A stretch of DNA of 64,000 nt from Dasypus novemcinctus (taxonomy: Eukaryota; Chordata; Mammalia; Cingulata; Dasypodidae), in the NCBI RefSeq assembly GCF_030445035.2, contig NC_080677.1, positions 158,969,169-159,033,168 of the forward strand, written 5' to 3'. The position numbers were made by a program, and so were the translations under genes. A model generated the notes under the pieces. That model was given only the letters and a program-made list of their open reading frames with translations. It did no database searches and was not told where the DNA came from. Positions 11,056 through 22,397 of the stretch are shown piece by piece; position 1 is the stretch's first letter, and each line of letters starts with the position of its first letter.

Positions 11056-12742
11056 GTAGTTACATAAATATAATATTGATTAAATTTTCCTTCTCTTATT
11101 AAATATTTTTGGTACACAATGGCAAATGCGTGATATCTAGGAAGCCCTAGGTTGTCCACTAAGATCTATTTCCTCAGTTTCTAGGAGGGATGTCAGGAAA
11201 GGGACAACGTGACAAATCCCCGGTGAGTAGCTCGGGCTCAGCTTGGACTGTGCTGCCCACCCTCTCTCAGGAAGGCCTGAGGGAGCCAAGGCCTGGCCAG
11301 CACAGCTCCCCGGGGCCCTTGGCTAGGGCCATGGGGTCAGGAATCGGCCATACGGCAGGATGAGACAAAGGAAGTTGTATACTCCCGTGCAAGATTGGGG
11401 CCAGGGTAGACACTCTAAACTCAAACAGTCAGTGGACGTTTCCCACATGGCGCAGACACAAGGCTATGGAAACAAGCTGGTGTGGAGAAGCCAGGACGGG
11501 GTGAAGAATTCACGCCACCTGTAGATGGCCCCTCTGCCCATGTGGACCCAGTGCATTTAAGGGCAGGAAACAAAACCCACAGGTTTTAGGATTACATGTT
11601 TTTAACAAACGAGGTTAAAGCATATACTTATGGTCGGTTCTCACTGAGTAATTTAGGAAGGAAATGGTCATGTTTTGCTCCACTGAGAAAACATCATGGA
11701 TGGGGCATGGCGTGGGCAGTGGAGGTGCTGGCGGGGTACAGTGTGGGCTGGGGTAGCCCTTTCCACGTCTGCCTTCAGACACTTCCTATCATTGTGAGAG
11801 GGCTGGGGCAGCGGGGCCCACCCAGGCACGTGCTGGAGAGAAGTCCCTTCCAGTTAAGGAAAAGGGGAGTGTTGGCAAAAGGGCGGCCCCCAACCAGCCA
11901 AGCCTTCAGGAAGCTGGAGAACATTATGGGGGGGAGCTCCTGGCATCCGCATCTGTGGGGAAGAAAGAAAGCAGTGTGGGTGAGGGTGGGGCTGAAATCA
12001 GAGCAGTCCTGGCAAGGACAGGTTGGGAAGAGCTCGGGCGCTGGGAGGGTCCCTCCAAGTTGCCCCTCCCTTAGGCAGGAGGTCTGGATCTCCTCCCACC
12101 TCTCCCATGCAGGACCAGCTGTAGATGAGGACCATCCCCTGGGGTGGGTGTGGCCTTGGTGAGGCAGCTGCGCCCGAAGGGGGGTGCAGAGTGGCCCTGC
12201 ATGGCATCCGCTGTAGTCAGCTTGACGCACAGACCCAATGAGTAGAATAGCTGGGGACCATGAGACGATGCCAGCCCTCGGCTGACACACACCCACCTGA
12301 AAAGAAATTCATGTGGCCCAAAGGGGCAACTCCTAAGAAGCTTGTGGCTGTCATGTTCATTTCGAACCTGTGTATCCTCTAAAATTGGAGAGAGGTTTTC
12401 AAGAGATGCCTCATGGGAACCGTTAGCCCTGAAAATTTGTCAATTAAGTAACTTAAATGAACAAATTTCCTGAATTTGTATTTGCCTTTAAAAAAATTTT
12501 TTATTTTAAAATTTTTTTATTATTTCAAATTTATTTTTAAATTTTCTGTATTGTATTTGTTATTTTTAAAGCCATCACTTTTATTTCATTTTCTTATTAA
12601 TTGTGTTTGGTTATTTTGTTGGCTTCGTCTTTGAAGAAGTTCTGGACCACAGAAGGGTTACAAATCTGGCAGGGGAGAGGATCATTGGCGTGGAGTGTCA
12701 GTGATGGGGGATGCAAGGGAGGGGGTTCACCTGGGGCAGACC
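11056..12742. other. unassigned DNA, GC-rich in the middle
   Basis: The block 11200-12300 is GC-rich and carries overlapping open frames on both strands (longest 188 codons, 11596-12162 forward). None shows a known domain or consistent coding bias, and both strands are equally open, so I do not call a gene. An AT-rich piece follows at 12480-12610. Confidence 0.45.
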
Positions 12743-13321
12743 TTTTTTTTTTAAATTGTCTTTATTTTAAAGATACATAGATCACAAAAAGAGATTATGT
12801 TAAAAATTATAAGAGGTTCCCACATACCCCACTCCCCACACCCCCCAACCCTCCCACATCAACAACCTCTTTCATCAGTGTGGCACATCCATTGCATTTG
12901 GTGAATACATTTTGGAACACTGCTGCACAGCATGGATTATAGTTTACGTTGTAGTTTACATGCTCCCGCAGTCCATTCAGTGGGTTATGGCAGGATGTAG
13001 AATGTCCAGCTACTGAGAGTGCCTACAACTGCAAGCAGGAGACTCACATCCATCAGCCATGTGAGATCTAAGCCCCCTCTCTATTTAGAGATGGAGTGGA
13101 CATCACCATCTCAGGGTCCATGGGATGGAGGAATAAAATATTGGTTAGAGTGGACTTACTGGTATTCTAATATAGAATTATTGTGACTCTAGCAATGGAA
13201 GAAATTGTATCATTGATGTGGAGATAGTGGCCATGGTAGTTGCTGAGGGGAGGGTGAGAGATGAAGAGATGTAATGTGGGGGCATTTTCAGGACTTGGAG
13301 TTGTCCTAAATGTATTTGACT
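12743..13321 (-). mobile_element. L1 3' end, young-looking subfamily
   Basis: A T-rich start (the A tail) is followed by the antisense of an L1 3'UTR. This includes ATACATAGATCACAAAAA and a C-rich run at 12827-12855 that is a G-rich run on the L1 sense strand. The same 3' end occurs forward at 47188-47317. The 5' boundary near 13321 is approximate, and no reading frame is retained. Confidence 0.65.
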
Positions 13322-14423
13322 TTTTAACACACTCTTTTTCTAGAACACAGAGTTTCCTAAAACAATTGGTCTCTGTAGAGTCAGGTATTTCTAACCTTTG
13401 TAGGATACATTAAAACATCTAAAAACGTTATCTCACCTTTTTTCCTCTTCACCATTCAACAAAGACTGAAAATAAGTTATTATACATCTAAGAAATGCTA
13501 ACCACAGCAATGTGTAAAATTGAATTATTCAATTGTCTGTGATTTTCAAGAAATATTTATCAAACAGCTTCACTGTGCAATAATGAAAAACAAGACATCC
13601 TTGAACTATTTACAGTCTATGGGAGAGACAGACAAGAGCACAACCAGATTAGACACAGATTGCTCCACACGATGTGAGGAAGCCAGGGCGCTGGTCTCCT
13701 CAGTGAGCAGTTGGAGTGAGTGGAAAACTCCTCTAGGAGGTGACCTTGAAGCTCCCGCTTGAAGGTCAGGAAGGGATCCAGGCAACTGTGCAGGCAAAGG
13801 AAGACTGTGGGGGGGGGGCGACAAGTGCAGGGTGGAGGTGGGAGGGGCTGGGCTTGCTGGAGGGACTGCCATGGAGTGAGCGAGGGAAAAGAGGTGGTGA
13901 GAAGTAGGTGGGAGGGACGCAAGAGCCTCAAAGGCAGTGTGGGGTGTGGATTTTACTAGAAATCCAATAGGAAGTCCCTGAAGGGTGTTAAACTGGGGAA
14001 AAAGATACGCTCTGACGGATGGCTTTTTGTGGAGCATGGATTTGAGGGGGCAGGGAAAGCAGGAAGAAGAGTGAGGAAGCTGTTAGAGAATCCAGGGCAG
14101 GGATGATGGAGGTGATGAGGAAAAACTGGGGCTGGATGACCGGGAGCGGGAAGGGGGCCACTGGCCGGTGAGGGGCAGAGAACTCAAGGGTGCCACCCCT
14201 GTGCTCGGCCCCAGCAGCTGGGTGGAGGCTCTTCCACCTACCCAGTATAGAACAACTGTCTGCAGGGCAAGGGCGGGCTTTGAACCCAGCTGTCTGCATG
14301 ACAAGGGTGGGGTTTGATCCCAGCATCTGTTTTCCAATTATTTCTCTTCTTTCTTTCTCTCCCTATCTCAATCTGCATACCCACATGTGGAGCAAGAGAG
14401 GAAAGATTAATTTATCTTAAGGG
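13322..14423. other. unassigned non-coding DNA
   Basis: No gene is supported. The open frame 13606-14037 (reverse) is Pro/Ser/His-rich, and its strand partner is equally open. A run of G at 13809-13817 and a C/T-rich piece at 14341-14372 are present. Confidence 0.4.
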
Positions 14424-14831
14424 GGGAAGCAGATGTGGCTCAAGTGATAGGGCTTCCGCCTACCATATGGGAGGACCTGGGTTCGTTCCCTGGGGCCTCC
14501 TGGTAAAAAAGAAGAGAAAGCGTGCCCACGTGGTGAGCCAGTGCCCGTGTTAGAGCCCGTGCAAGTGCCCACATGATGAGCCAGTGCCCTGTGCAAGTGA
14601 GTAATGGAGCAAGATGATGACGCATCAAAAGAGAGACAAGGAGAGAGTCAAGGTGAAGCGCAGCAGAAACCAGGACCTGAGGTGGTACAATGACAGAGAA
14701 CCTCTCTCCCCATCAGAAGTCTCCAGGATTGAATCCTAGAGGAGAGAAAATGAGAAAAGAAGACAACACAGATGGCAAAAACAGCAGGGCAGGAGGAGGG
14801 GAAGGGGGCAAATAAATAAATCTTTAAAAAA
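14424..14831 (+). mobile_element. DAS-type SINE, variant body
   Basis: The head GGAAGCAGATGTGGCTCAAG has a tRNA-like A box and a B-box-like GGTTCGTTCCC at 14481-14491. The body repeats GAGCCAGTGCCC motifs, and the tail is AAATAAATAAATCTTTAAAA. The body differs from DAS-III copies such as the one at 21951. Near-identical flanks AATTTATCTTAAGGG (14409-14423) and AATTTATCATAGGG (14832-14845) form the target duplication. Confidence 0.85.
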
Positions 14832-14845
14832 AATTTATCATAGGG

Positions 14846-15198
14846 GTTAGCATTCACAGCTGTGGGGCTGGCAAGTCGAACTCCAAAGGGCAGGGCACAA
14901 TTTATAAACTCCCTCGAAGGGGAAGTCGAATTCCCTTGGGGAAACTGGCTGGCTGAAGTGGAGGCAGAAATTCTCTTTTCTGACTTCTGAAATCCTCCCT
15001 TCTGGCATTTGAACTTTCAACTGATTGGATGAGGAGATGCCCCACACTGCTGAAGGCAATCTCCTGTGTTGACTGTAGATGCAACCAACTGACAAATGCT
15101 GTAAATCCATCTACAGTTAGAACCGGGCCAGTGCTTGCCTTACCAAGCCACTGGATACCATAACCTAGTCAGGTGTACATGTGAAATTGACCGTCACA
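14846..15198 (-). mobile_element. ERV3/MaLR-type LTR fragment
   Basis: The stretch ends GACCGTCACA, the complement of the LTR start TGTGACGGTC. It matches, in reverse, the forward LTR at 31235-31689. Shared landmarks include GATTGGATGAG near 15023, AAGGCAATCTCCTG near 15053 and GGGCCAGTGCTTG near 15125. The 3' end of the LTR is missing or too diverged to place. Confidence 0.6.
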
Positions 15199-15483
15199 GA
15201 GGTTCAATTTCTTTTTTGATCCTTTTTGTAGTGCAGTCAAGTATTTTTCTGAAGAGAAACGTGTTTCCTTCCCACCATCATGTGGCGGTTTTGGTTCATT
15301 CTTCTTCACCACTATCACATGACTAACTGATCATCAGTAGATCCAAGTTTCCAAATATTTTGTACTTATGATTGCAAGTATGCCACTACAGAGCCAAAGA
15401 AGCAGAGCACACTGAGTTGCCATATCCATACTGCTTGATGGTTTTTGAGGGGGATTTGTAAATGGCAGTTAGAGGGGTTAATT
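15199..15483. other. unassigned non-coding DNA
   Basis: Nothing recognised. Confidence 0.4.
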
Positions 15484-15496
15484 TCCTCTGATTTCC

Positions 15497-15938
15497 TTTT
15501 TTTTTTTTAAAGGTTTATTTTTATTTATTTCTCCCCCCTTCTCCCCCCTCCCCCGCCGTTGTCTGCTCTCTGTGTCCATTCACTGTGTGTTCTTCTGTGA
15601 CCGCTTCTATCCTTATCAGTGGCACTGGGAATCTGTATTTCTTTTTGTTGTGTCATCTTGCTGTGTCAGCTCTCCATGTGTGTGGCGCCACTCCTGGGCA
15701 GGCTGCACTTTCTTTCGCGCTGGGCGGCTCTCCTTACGGGGCGCGCTCCTTGCGCGTGGGGCTCCCCTATGCGGGGGACACCCCTGCGTGGCAGGGCACT
15801 CCTTGCGCGGCAGGGCACTCCTTGCGCGCATCAGCACTGCACATGGGCCAGCTCCACACGGTTCAAGGAGGCCCGGGGTTTGAACCGTGGACCTCCCCTG
15901 TGGTAGACGGACGCCCTATCCTCTGGGCCAAGTCTGCT
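15497..15938 (-). mobile_element. DAS-III SINE, full length
   Basis: This reverse-strand copy has the DAS-III body and tRNA-like head and ends AAGTCTGC. The perfect 13-base duplication TCCTCTGATTTCC (15484-15496 and 15939-15951) frames it. It is longer than its relatives because GGCAGGGCACTCCTTGCGC is tandemly duplicated near 15790-15830. The clean duplication suggests a fairly recent insertion. Confidence 0.93.
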
Positions 15939-16092
15939 TCCTCTGATTTCCCTTTGATTTAAGAATGAGAATAATCTTTATATGCCAAGAAACTGGATCT
16001 GTGGACTTTGTAGGTGACTGATAATCCCTACTGCCCCTTTTTTACAGCAGGCTAAGCCCTGCAACCCACCCCTGGCCACCAGGGATGGGGGG

Positions 16093-16487
16093 TGTTATGG
16101 GTTGAATTGTGCCTCCCCCAAATACAAACTCAACTCTAAGCCCTGGGCCTGTGAACGTGGCCTTATTTGGAAATCGGGTCTGGAAGTTGTGATTAGTTAA
16201 AAACGAGGACAAACGGAGCTAGGGTGGGGCTGGGTCCCGATGGGAAGGGCTGAGTCGGAAGTAGTCACTGTGGGGCACAGGGGAGCAAGCCATGGGAGGA
16301 GGCCGGAGTCAGAGGGTTGTGGCGAGCAGCCAGGGAGCTCCAGGGATGGCGGGGAGCCCCCAGGAGCTGGGAGAGGCCGGGGCCGCCCGCGGATCACCTG
16401 ACCTCCGCCTCCACAACTGAGACAGTCACCGTTGCTTTAAGCCAGGCCATTTGTGGTACTTTGTACCAAAGGCCTAGAAAGCTAAGA
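16093..16487 (+). mobile_element. MLT1/MaLR-like LTR
   Basis: It starts TGTTATGGGTTGAATTGTG and includes GGCCTTATTTGGAAATCGGG. It ends with the CATTTGTGGTACTTTGTA region (about 16447-16465). This is a widespread ancient mammalian LTR type. The middle is GC-rich and diverged, and boundaries are approximate. Confidence 0.65.
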
Positions 16488-16850
16488 GGTGGGAAGGGGG
16501 TCTCCTGTGCGTGAGAGCAGTTCAGGTGGGGGCTGAGGTCCAGGGAGCAGCACCCCCGCGTACCCCACGCAGTGCCGGGGACCCCATGCCCAGTGTCTCT
16601 GCCCTTCACACCTGGCTTAGCTGGTGAACTGCCAGCGTCCACCCTGACTGCCCCCTACTTGATACTGATTAAAACTGTAATTTCTATTTTATTACTAAAA
16701 ATGAATGGCCACAATAGAAAATTGAGACACTTAAAAAAACACAAATAAAAACAAATCACCCATATTCCCAGTACCTGGGTGTAACTATGGTTGAAATGTT
16801 GTAGTTCCTTTAAGTTGTAAATGTATATGTATATGCAGAATCATTCCTCC
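16488..16850. other. unassigned non-coding DNA
   Basis: Nothing recognised apart from AT-rich sequence at 16670-16760. Confidence 0.4.
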
Positions 16851-16950
16851 TTTTTTTTTTTTTTTTTGAGGTACCCAGGGCGGGGGATTGAACCTGGGAC
16901 TGCATATGTGGGAAGCCAGAGCTCAGCCACTGAGCCACATCGGCTTTACT
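16851..16950 (-). mobile_element. short tRNA-headed DAS-like SINE
   Basis: On the reverse strand the order is AAAGCCGATGTGGCTCAGTG (head with A box), GGTTCAATCCCC (B box), then GGTACCTC and an A tail. At about 100 bases it is a tRNA head plus tail with no DAS-III body. Confidence 0.75.
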
Positions 16951-16955
16951 GAGTT

Positions 16956-17071
16956 GTTTTTTTTGTTTGTTTTGCTTGTTGTTTGTTTTTGTTTTTTCTC
17001 AGGAGGCACCAGGAACTAACCCTGCGGCCTCCCATGTGGGAAGCAGATGCTCAGTTGCCTGTTTCATCCTA
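16956..17071 (-). mobile_element. second short DAS-like SINE, head-to-tail with the first
   Basis: The reverse strand shows a truncated tRNA-like head (CTGAGCATCTGCTTCCCACA), then CTGGTGCCTCCTGAG. The tail is rich in AACAAAAACAAAC. It lies directly beside the element at 16851 in the same orientation. Confidence 0.65.
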
Positions 17072-17275
17072 TTTTAAAACAATACTGCACCATGAGAGCT
17101 TTCCCTTGTTCTCACATATTTGTCAAACAAAAACATTTTAAAAATATGTATAATGTTCTAGTATATAGCTATGTCATATCTTCCTGATGCTTGACAATTA
17201 AATTTGTTCAAGGAAGGATTAAACTGCTTAACAGACACACTAAAAGTATATAATGATACTAGCCCAATATTTATT

Positions 17276-17652
17276 AATATTTATTTATTTATTTATTTTA
17301 AAAGATTTATTTATTTAATTCCTCCCCCTCCCCCGGTTGTCTGTTCTCGGTGTCCATTTGCTGCGTCTTGTTTCTTTGTCCGCTTCTTTTGTCGTCAGCG
17401 CCACGGGAAGTGTGGGCGGCGCCATTCCTCGGCAGGCTGCACTTTCTTTCGTGCTGGGCGGCTCTCCTCACAGGCGCACTCCTTGCTTGCGGGGCTCCCC
17501 TCCGCAGGGGACACCCCTGCATGGCACGGCACCCCTTGCGCGCATCAGCACTGCGCATGGCCAGCTCCACACGGGTCGAGGAGGCCCGGGGTTTGAACTG
17601 CGGACCTCCCATATGGTAGACGGACGCCCTAACCACTGGACCAAGTCCGTTT
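17276..17652 (-). mobile_element. DAS-III SINE
   Basis: This full reverse-strand copy is framed by the perfect 13-base duplication CCCAATATTTATT (17263-17275 and 17653-17665). Compared with other copies it lacks the stretch between CAGCGCCACGGGAAG and GGGCGGCGCC (near 17397-17420), an internal deletion of roughly 50 bases. Confidence 0.92.
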
Positions 17653-17799
17653 CCCAATATTTATTTTTTATTCATCTAAAGGCTAAGGCAGGCAGTTCTC
17701 CTCCACATGGTGATTCAGGCGCCCAGGCTCCACTATCTTGTAGAATCTTGTCCTCAGCTGTGTCCAAAGGCAACAGGAAAGAGAATTAGCAGCAAGTAC

Positions 17800-19300
17800 A
17801 TTTGCTTTTAAAATTGTTAATGTATTTTATTTTATGTTGGAACATTCTCAGACTTATAAAGAAGGTTGCAAGAATTTTTTAAATTGACAAACCATTTGAG
17901 ACTAAGTTGTTTTAATGTGTATTTCCTACAGACAAAGATCTTCTGCTACAAAATTACAATATACCATCAAGTTCAGGAAATTAACATGGATACAATACTC
18001 CCATTTCTTCTTCAGATCCCATTCCAGTTTCACTAAATGTCCCAACAACATCCTTTACGTAAAAGGATCTAATCCAGAATGACATTGTACTTAGTTGTCA
18101 TGTCACTTTAGTCTCCTTAAATTTTAAATCAATTTCTCAGAAACTCCTTGACTTTTGTGACCAGGGCACTTTAGGTGAGGACAGGTCAGTTATTTTGTAG
18201 AATGTCCTCCATGGGTTTGGTGGTGTTTTCTTGTGACTTGATTCAGGGTGTGCGTCTTGGTCAGGACTATCACAGAAGTGATACCAGTGGGATTCTACAT
18301 GGATTCTTCCCGTCACTGGTCATGCTTGCTTGGATTCCTTGACTAAGGTGGTGTCTGCCAGGATTCTCCACTGTGAAGTGACCCGTTTTCCCTTTGCCCT
18401 TAATTAGCATTTCTTAGGGAAGGATTTTGAAACTGTGTTATCCCACTTCTCATCAAAATTTCAGTTTATTCACTATTCATTTAACTCTCTGTGGACTCAT
18501 GGATTCCTATTTTATCTATGGATTGCCATCTCTTACTATATTTATTTTGATGCTCAGATCATCCCAGATTTGGCCAGTGCGAGACACTTCAGGCCAACTC
18601 CTGAGTCTTTTGGGACTTATCCCCAATATTCGTTGAGCACTTTCTTACTTTCTGGACAATGAGATGTTGTGGGCCCATCCTGATCTTGTTCACCCCAGCC
18701 CTAATATCAGCATCTCTCCAGAGAGCCCTGGTTTCATTAAGTGGAGATTGGTATCTAGTGATAATGGTTGGAGCTCTGGATGTGCTCATTGCTTTTGTGG
18801 TATTACTGCTTCCAAGTCTTCTTGGTAGAAAGAGCTAAGGAAAGAAAAACTATATGCACACACATCAATTATTTATTTCTAAGACTATTTATATCATGCA
18901 ACTTACCATTATTTAAAAATCTATAGTGTCTTCCATTTTTATGTCAAAAAATCTTTGCCTATCGGGAGTATATATTTACATTTTCTTCTAGTTTTCTAAT
19001 GACTTCCTTTATTATGCTTAGCTCCTCATATGGAATTTATTTGGGATATGTTATAGGATGAACCTCTCTAGCTTATTTATCATGTTTCTATAATTAGCTA
19101 ATGTCCAATATAATTTTTTGATCAATACATCCCTTCCCCATTTATAGTATTTTGTTTTCAGTATAGTCTGTTTGATATATTTCTACTTCAGAGCTGTCCA
19201 TTCTGTCTGTTGATTCTTTTGCACTGCCATCATTGTAGCATTATATTATGTATTTTAATCTATTACTTTTCTAGTAGAGAAGTTGTGGTCTTACAGAATA
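17800..19300 (-). mobile_element. old L1: 3'UTR and end of ORF2, antisense
   Basis: The part at 17810-18830 resembles the antisense of an old L1 3' region (GACTTATAAAGAAGGTTGCAAG, then CCCATTCCAGTTTC). The part at 18890-19300 resembles antisense ORF2 3' sequence. It is heavily mutated with no long frame. Confidence 0.5.
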
Positions 19301-19615
19301 ACCATGCATGAAACACAGGATTTTCATATAACACTCTATTATTAACACTGGGAATTGGTGTGGTACCTACATTATGTCATATTTTAATGTCTGTTGGGTT
19401 ACTTTTCCTATGCCAGAAATCTTGCATGTTAATGCAGTCACATTTTGCTGCTCCCTGAACATTTGGAAGAAATGCCAAATGACTGAGGAAACAATTTGGA
19501 GTTTGAGGACTTGGTGTCGTTCCCTAAATTTCTTACACATGTGGTATTGCTGTCTCGTTTCCTTGTCCTGGAACTTCAAGAGGGAATACTAGATGCCAGC
19601 AACCTGGCAGAGTGC
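19301..19615. other. unassigned DNA before the minisatellite
   Basis: Nothing recognised. Confidence 0.4.
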
Positions 19616-20626
19616 AGGCACCTTGCTGCTGCTTGCTTGTCGGGCAGCTCACCCGGCACGTTGGTGGCGCCTTGCTAGCTGGGCAGCTCACCCGGCACGT
19701 TGGTGGCGCCTTGCTAGCTGGGCAGCTCACCCGGCACGTTGGTGGCGCCTTGCTAGCTGGGCAGCTCACCCGGCACGTTGGTGGCGCCTTGCTAGCTGGG
19801 CAGCTCACCCGGCACGTTGGTGGCGCCTTGCTAGCTGGGCAGCTCACCCGGCACGTTGGTGGCGCCTTGCTAGGTGGGCAGCTCACCCGGCACGTTGGTG
19901 GCGCCTTGCTAGCTGGGCAGCTCACCCGGCACGTTGGTGGCGCCTTGCTAGGTGGGCAGCTCACCCGGCACGTTGGTGGCGCCTTGCTAGCTGGGCAGCT
20001 CACCCGGCACGTTGGTGGCGCCTTGCTAGGTGGGCAGCTCACCCGGCACGTTGGTGGCGCCTTGCTAGGTGGGCAGCTCACCCGGCACGTTGTGGCGCCT
20101 TGCTAGGTGGGCAGCTCACCCGGCACGTTGTGGCGCCTTGCTAGGTGGGCAGCTCACCCGGCACGTTGGTGGCGCCTTGCTAGCTGGGCAGCTCACCCGG
20201 CACGTTGGTGGCGCCTTGCTAGGTGGGCAGCTCACCCGGCACGTTGGTGGCACCTTGCTTGTCGGGCAGCTCACCCGGCACGTTGGTGGCGCCTTGCTAG
20301 GTGGGCAGCTCACCCGGCACGTTGGTGGCACCTTGCTTGTCGGGCAGCTCACCCGGCACGTTGGTGGCACCTTGCTAGCTGGGCAGCTCACCCGGCACGT
20401 TGGTGGCGCCTTGCTTGTCGGGCAGCTCACCCGGCACGTTGGTGGCGCCTTGCTTGTCGGGCAGCTCACCCGGCACGTTGGTGGCGCCTTGCTAGCTGGG
20501 CAGCTCACCCGGCACGTTGGTGGCGCCTTGCTAGCTGGGCAGCTCACCCGGCACGTTGGTGGCGCCTTGCTAGCTGGGCAGCTCACCCGGCACGTTGGTG
20601 GCGCCTTGCTAGTTGGGCAGCTCACC
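19616..20626. repeat. 39-base GC-rich minisatellite, 25 full units
   Basis: There are 25 full units from 19642 to 20614, a partial unit at 20615-20626 and a degenerate half unit at 19616-19641. Each unit starts GGGCAGCTCACCCGGCACGT and continues TGGTGGCGCCTTGCTAGCT. Units 12 (20071-20108) and 13 (20109-20146) lack one G and are 38 bases. Unit ends vary among TAGCT, TAGGT, TTGTC and TAGTT, and units 16, 18 and 19 have GGCACC for GGCGCC. Because 39 is divisible by three and the unit lacks stops in several frames, long Gly/Leu/Arg-, Trp/Ala/Arg- and Pro/Ser/Cys-type frames appear on both strands. I read these as artefacts, not genes. Each unit has three CpGs. Confidence 0.97.
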
Positions 20627-21936
20627 AGAGCCTCTGCAGGGATATATATCACCAACAAGGCAGGCAGATTTGGGTCCTACCATCCAAAGAGAAAAACTAA
20701 GTTCACTCCTTCGTAATTTTTCCCCCCATCTTGTGTTTCCCGGTTATGAGACGTCATTTGGGCGAAACAACTGGCACTTCCATGCAAACCTAGGAAATAA
20801 ACATAAAAGTTAGAATCTAAATTGACTTAAGAATTAAAACCTAAAAAACATAAAAACGAAGCAGTAAAAACAGGTCATCAATTCTGTAGTATGAATTCAG
20901 GAGATTTCTTTCTTCCCGTCTTATTCTGGTCATTTCTTCCTTGTGGCAGATGGGATAGCGACACCCATGTGGAGGAGCTGAGTCTTGGAGGGAGTCTAGA
21001 TCGCGGCCACCCAGCCATGCGATCCCACCGGGTGCAAGCCAGTGCTTCTCCATATGCAGGCTGCTAGGATGTCCTTAATTTCTTGCTCCACTGATTTACA
21101 CATTTGTAAATGTGTAACTGTATCACTGGGACTCAACACTGTGGCAGACTAAGAAAAAAAAAAGCCCCTAATCTCTTAAATGGCTGGCAGGCGAGTGTCC
21201 AGAAAGCGTTGTTATCTGAAACAGCCGAGTGACAACGGAAACGCTGATGTTGGAAGATAGCAAGTCACAAAGCCAGATGAGAATACCAGGTCATTGGGGC
21301 TTAAATATTTCATATTGTTTTCAAAGGTGTAAGTTTTATTATTCAGTTCTACAATGGTGTATTTGCACAGAACATGCTAAGTGGCTTTTAGATACTATTT
21401 CATTAAGCAAGACCCAAGAGAAACAGCAAAACCAATAATTCACTTAGAAAGGGGTCTTCGTGGGTACCTACAGAGCCTCAAGTCACGACTCAGACCACTT
21501 TCTCTTTTCTGCATCTAAAAAACAGCTACATTCATATAGTACTTTGGGCTTATAAAATGCTTTGATATATTGCCTTTGTTTTTGTTTTTGTTTTACCAAA
21601 AAATAGCAAACCTACTGAGTGTTGTTCAGCATCACTCACTGTGCTGAGACAGTGCAAGTCTTATCTTACTGAATCCTTAAAGGGCATCATAGAATGACTT
21701 TCAGATTAGTCCTTTTAAACAGATGAAGAAATAGAAGTTAGGGGCTAGGTAATTTCCCCGGGTGCTAAGGAAATAGTCTGGTTACCTGGCACAGTACTGC
21801 CTGTAGACTTCAGAGACTATTCCAGAAGAGTTTCTTGATAAGCCAATTTTTCCAGTATTAGATCTCCTCTGAGATCCCTTTTATGTCCTCACCTGTCTCC
21901 TCCTTATCTTCAAATCGTCTATGGAAGCAGAGCTTC
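20627..21936. other. unassigned DNA with a MIR-like fossil
   Basis: No gene is seen. The piece at about 21610-21765 (CTTATCTTACTGAATCCTTA, then AACAGATGAAGAAATAGAAG) looks like an old MIR-family fossil. Confidence 0.4.
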
Positions 21937-21950
21937 CAAAGAGGAGCTCA

Positions 21951-22397
21951 GGGAAGTGGACTTGGCCCGATGGATAGGGTGTCTGCCTACCACATGGGAG
22001 GTCCAGGGTTCAAACCCAGGGCCTCCTTGACCCATGTGGAGCTGGACCATGTGCAGTGCTGATGTGCACAAGGAGTGCTGTGCCATGCAGGGGTGTCCCC
22101 CGCATAGCGAAGCCCCATGCGCAAGGAGTGCGCCCTCAAGGACAGCCGCCCCGCGCGGAAAAAGCGCAGCCTACCCAGGAGTGGTGCCGCACACACGGAG
22201 AGCTGACACAGCAAGATGATGCAACAAAAAGAGACAGATTCCTGGGGCCCCTGACAAGAATAAAATGGACACAGAAGAACGCACAGCGAATGGACACAGA
22301 GAGCAGACAACGGGGGCGGGTATGGGAATGGAGAGAAAATTTCCCTTGTAGCAAGATCTCTTCTCCTTAAAGACTACTTATAAAAAAACAAAAAACA
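21951..22397 (+). mobile_element. DAS-III SINE with an extra 3' extension
   Basis: The forward copy begins GGAAGTGGACTTGGCCCGAT (A box) and has a good B box GGGTTCAAACCC near 22006. It runs through the complete DAS-III body. The 15-base duplication AAAGAGGAGCTCAGG (21938-21952 and 22398-22412) is perfect. After the usual body end (GAGAGAAAA near 22341) about 55 non-standard bases follow, then a tail of AAAAAAACAAAAAACAAAA. The extension lies inside the duplication, so it was part of the inserted RNA. Confidence 0.93.

Noticed and set aside
11596-12296. 188- and 173-codon frames on opposite strands
   Set aside because: Both strands are open through GC-rich sequence; no domain or coding bias separates one from the other.
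13606-14037. 143-codon Pro/Ser/His-rich frame
   Set aside because: Low-complexity composition from C/T-rich DNA, overlapping frames and no homology I recognise.
19642-20614. CRISPR-like array
   Set aside because: The 39-base units are directly adjacent with no unique spacers, and the context is mammalian.
19593-20716. Long repeat proteins on both strands
   Set aside because: All are explained by a stop-free 39-base unit; no start context, splice sites or non-repeat domain supports them.
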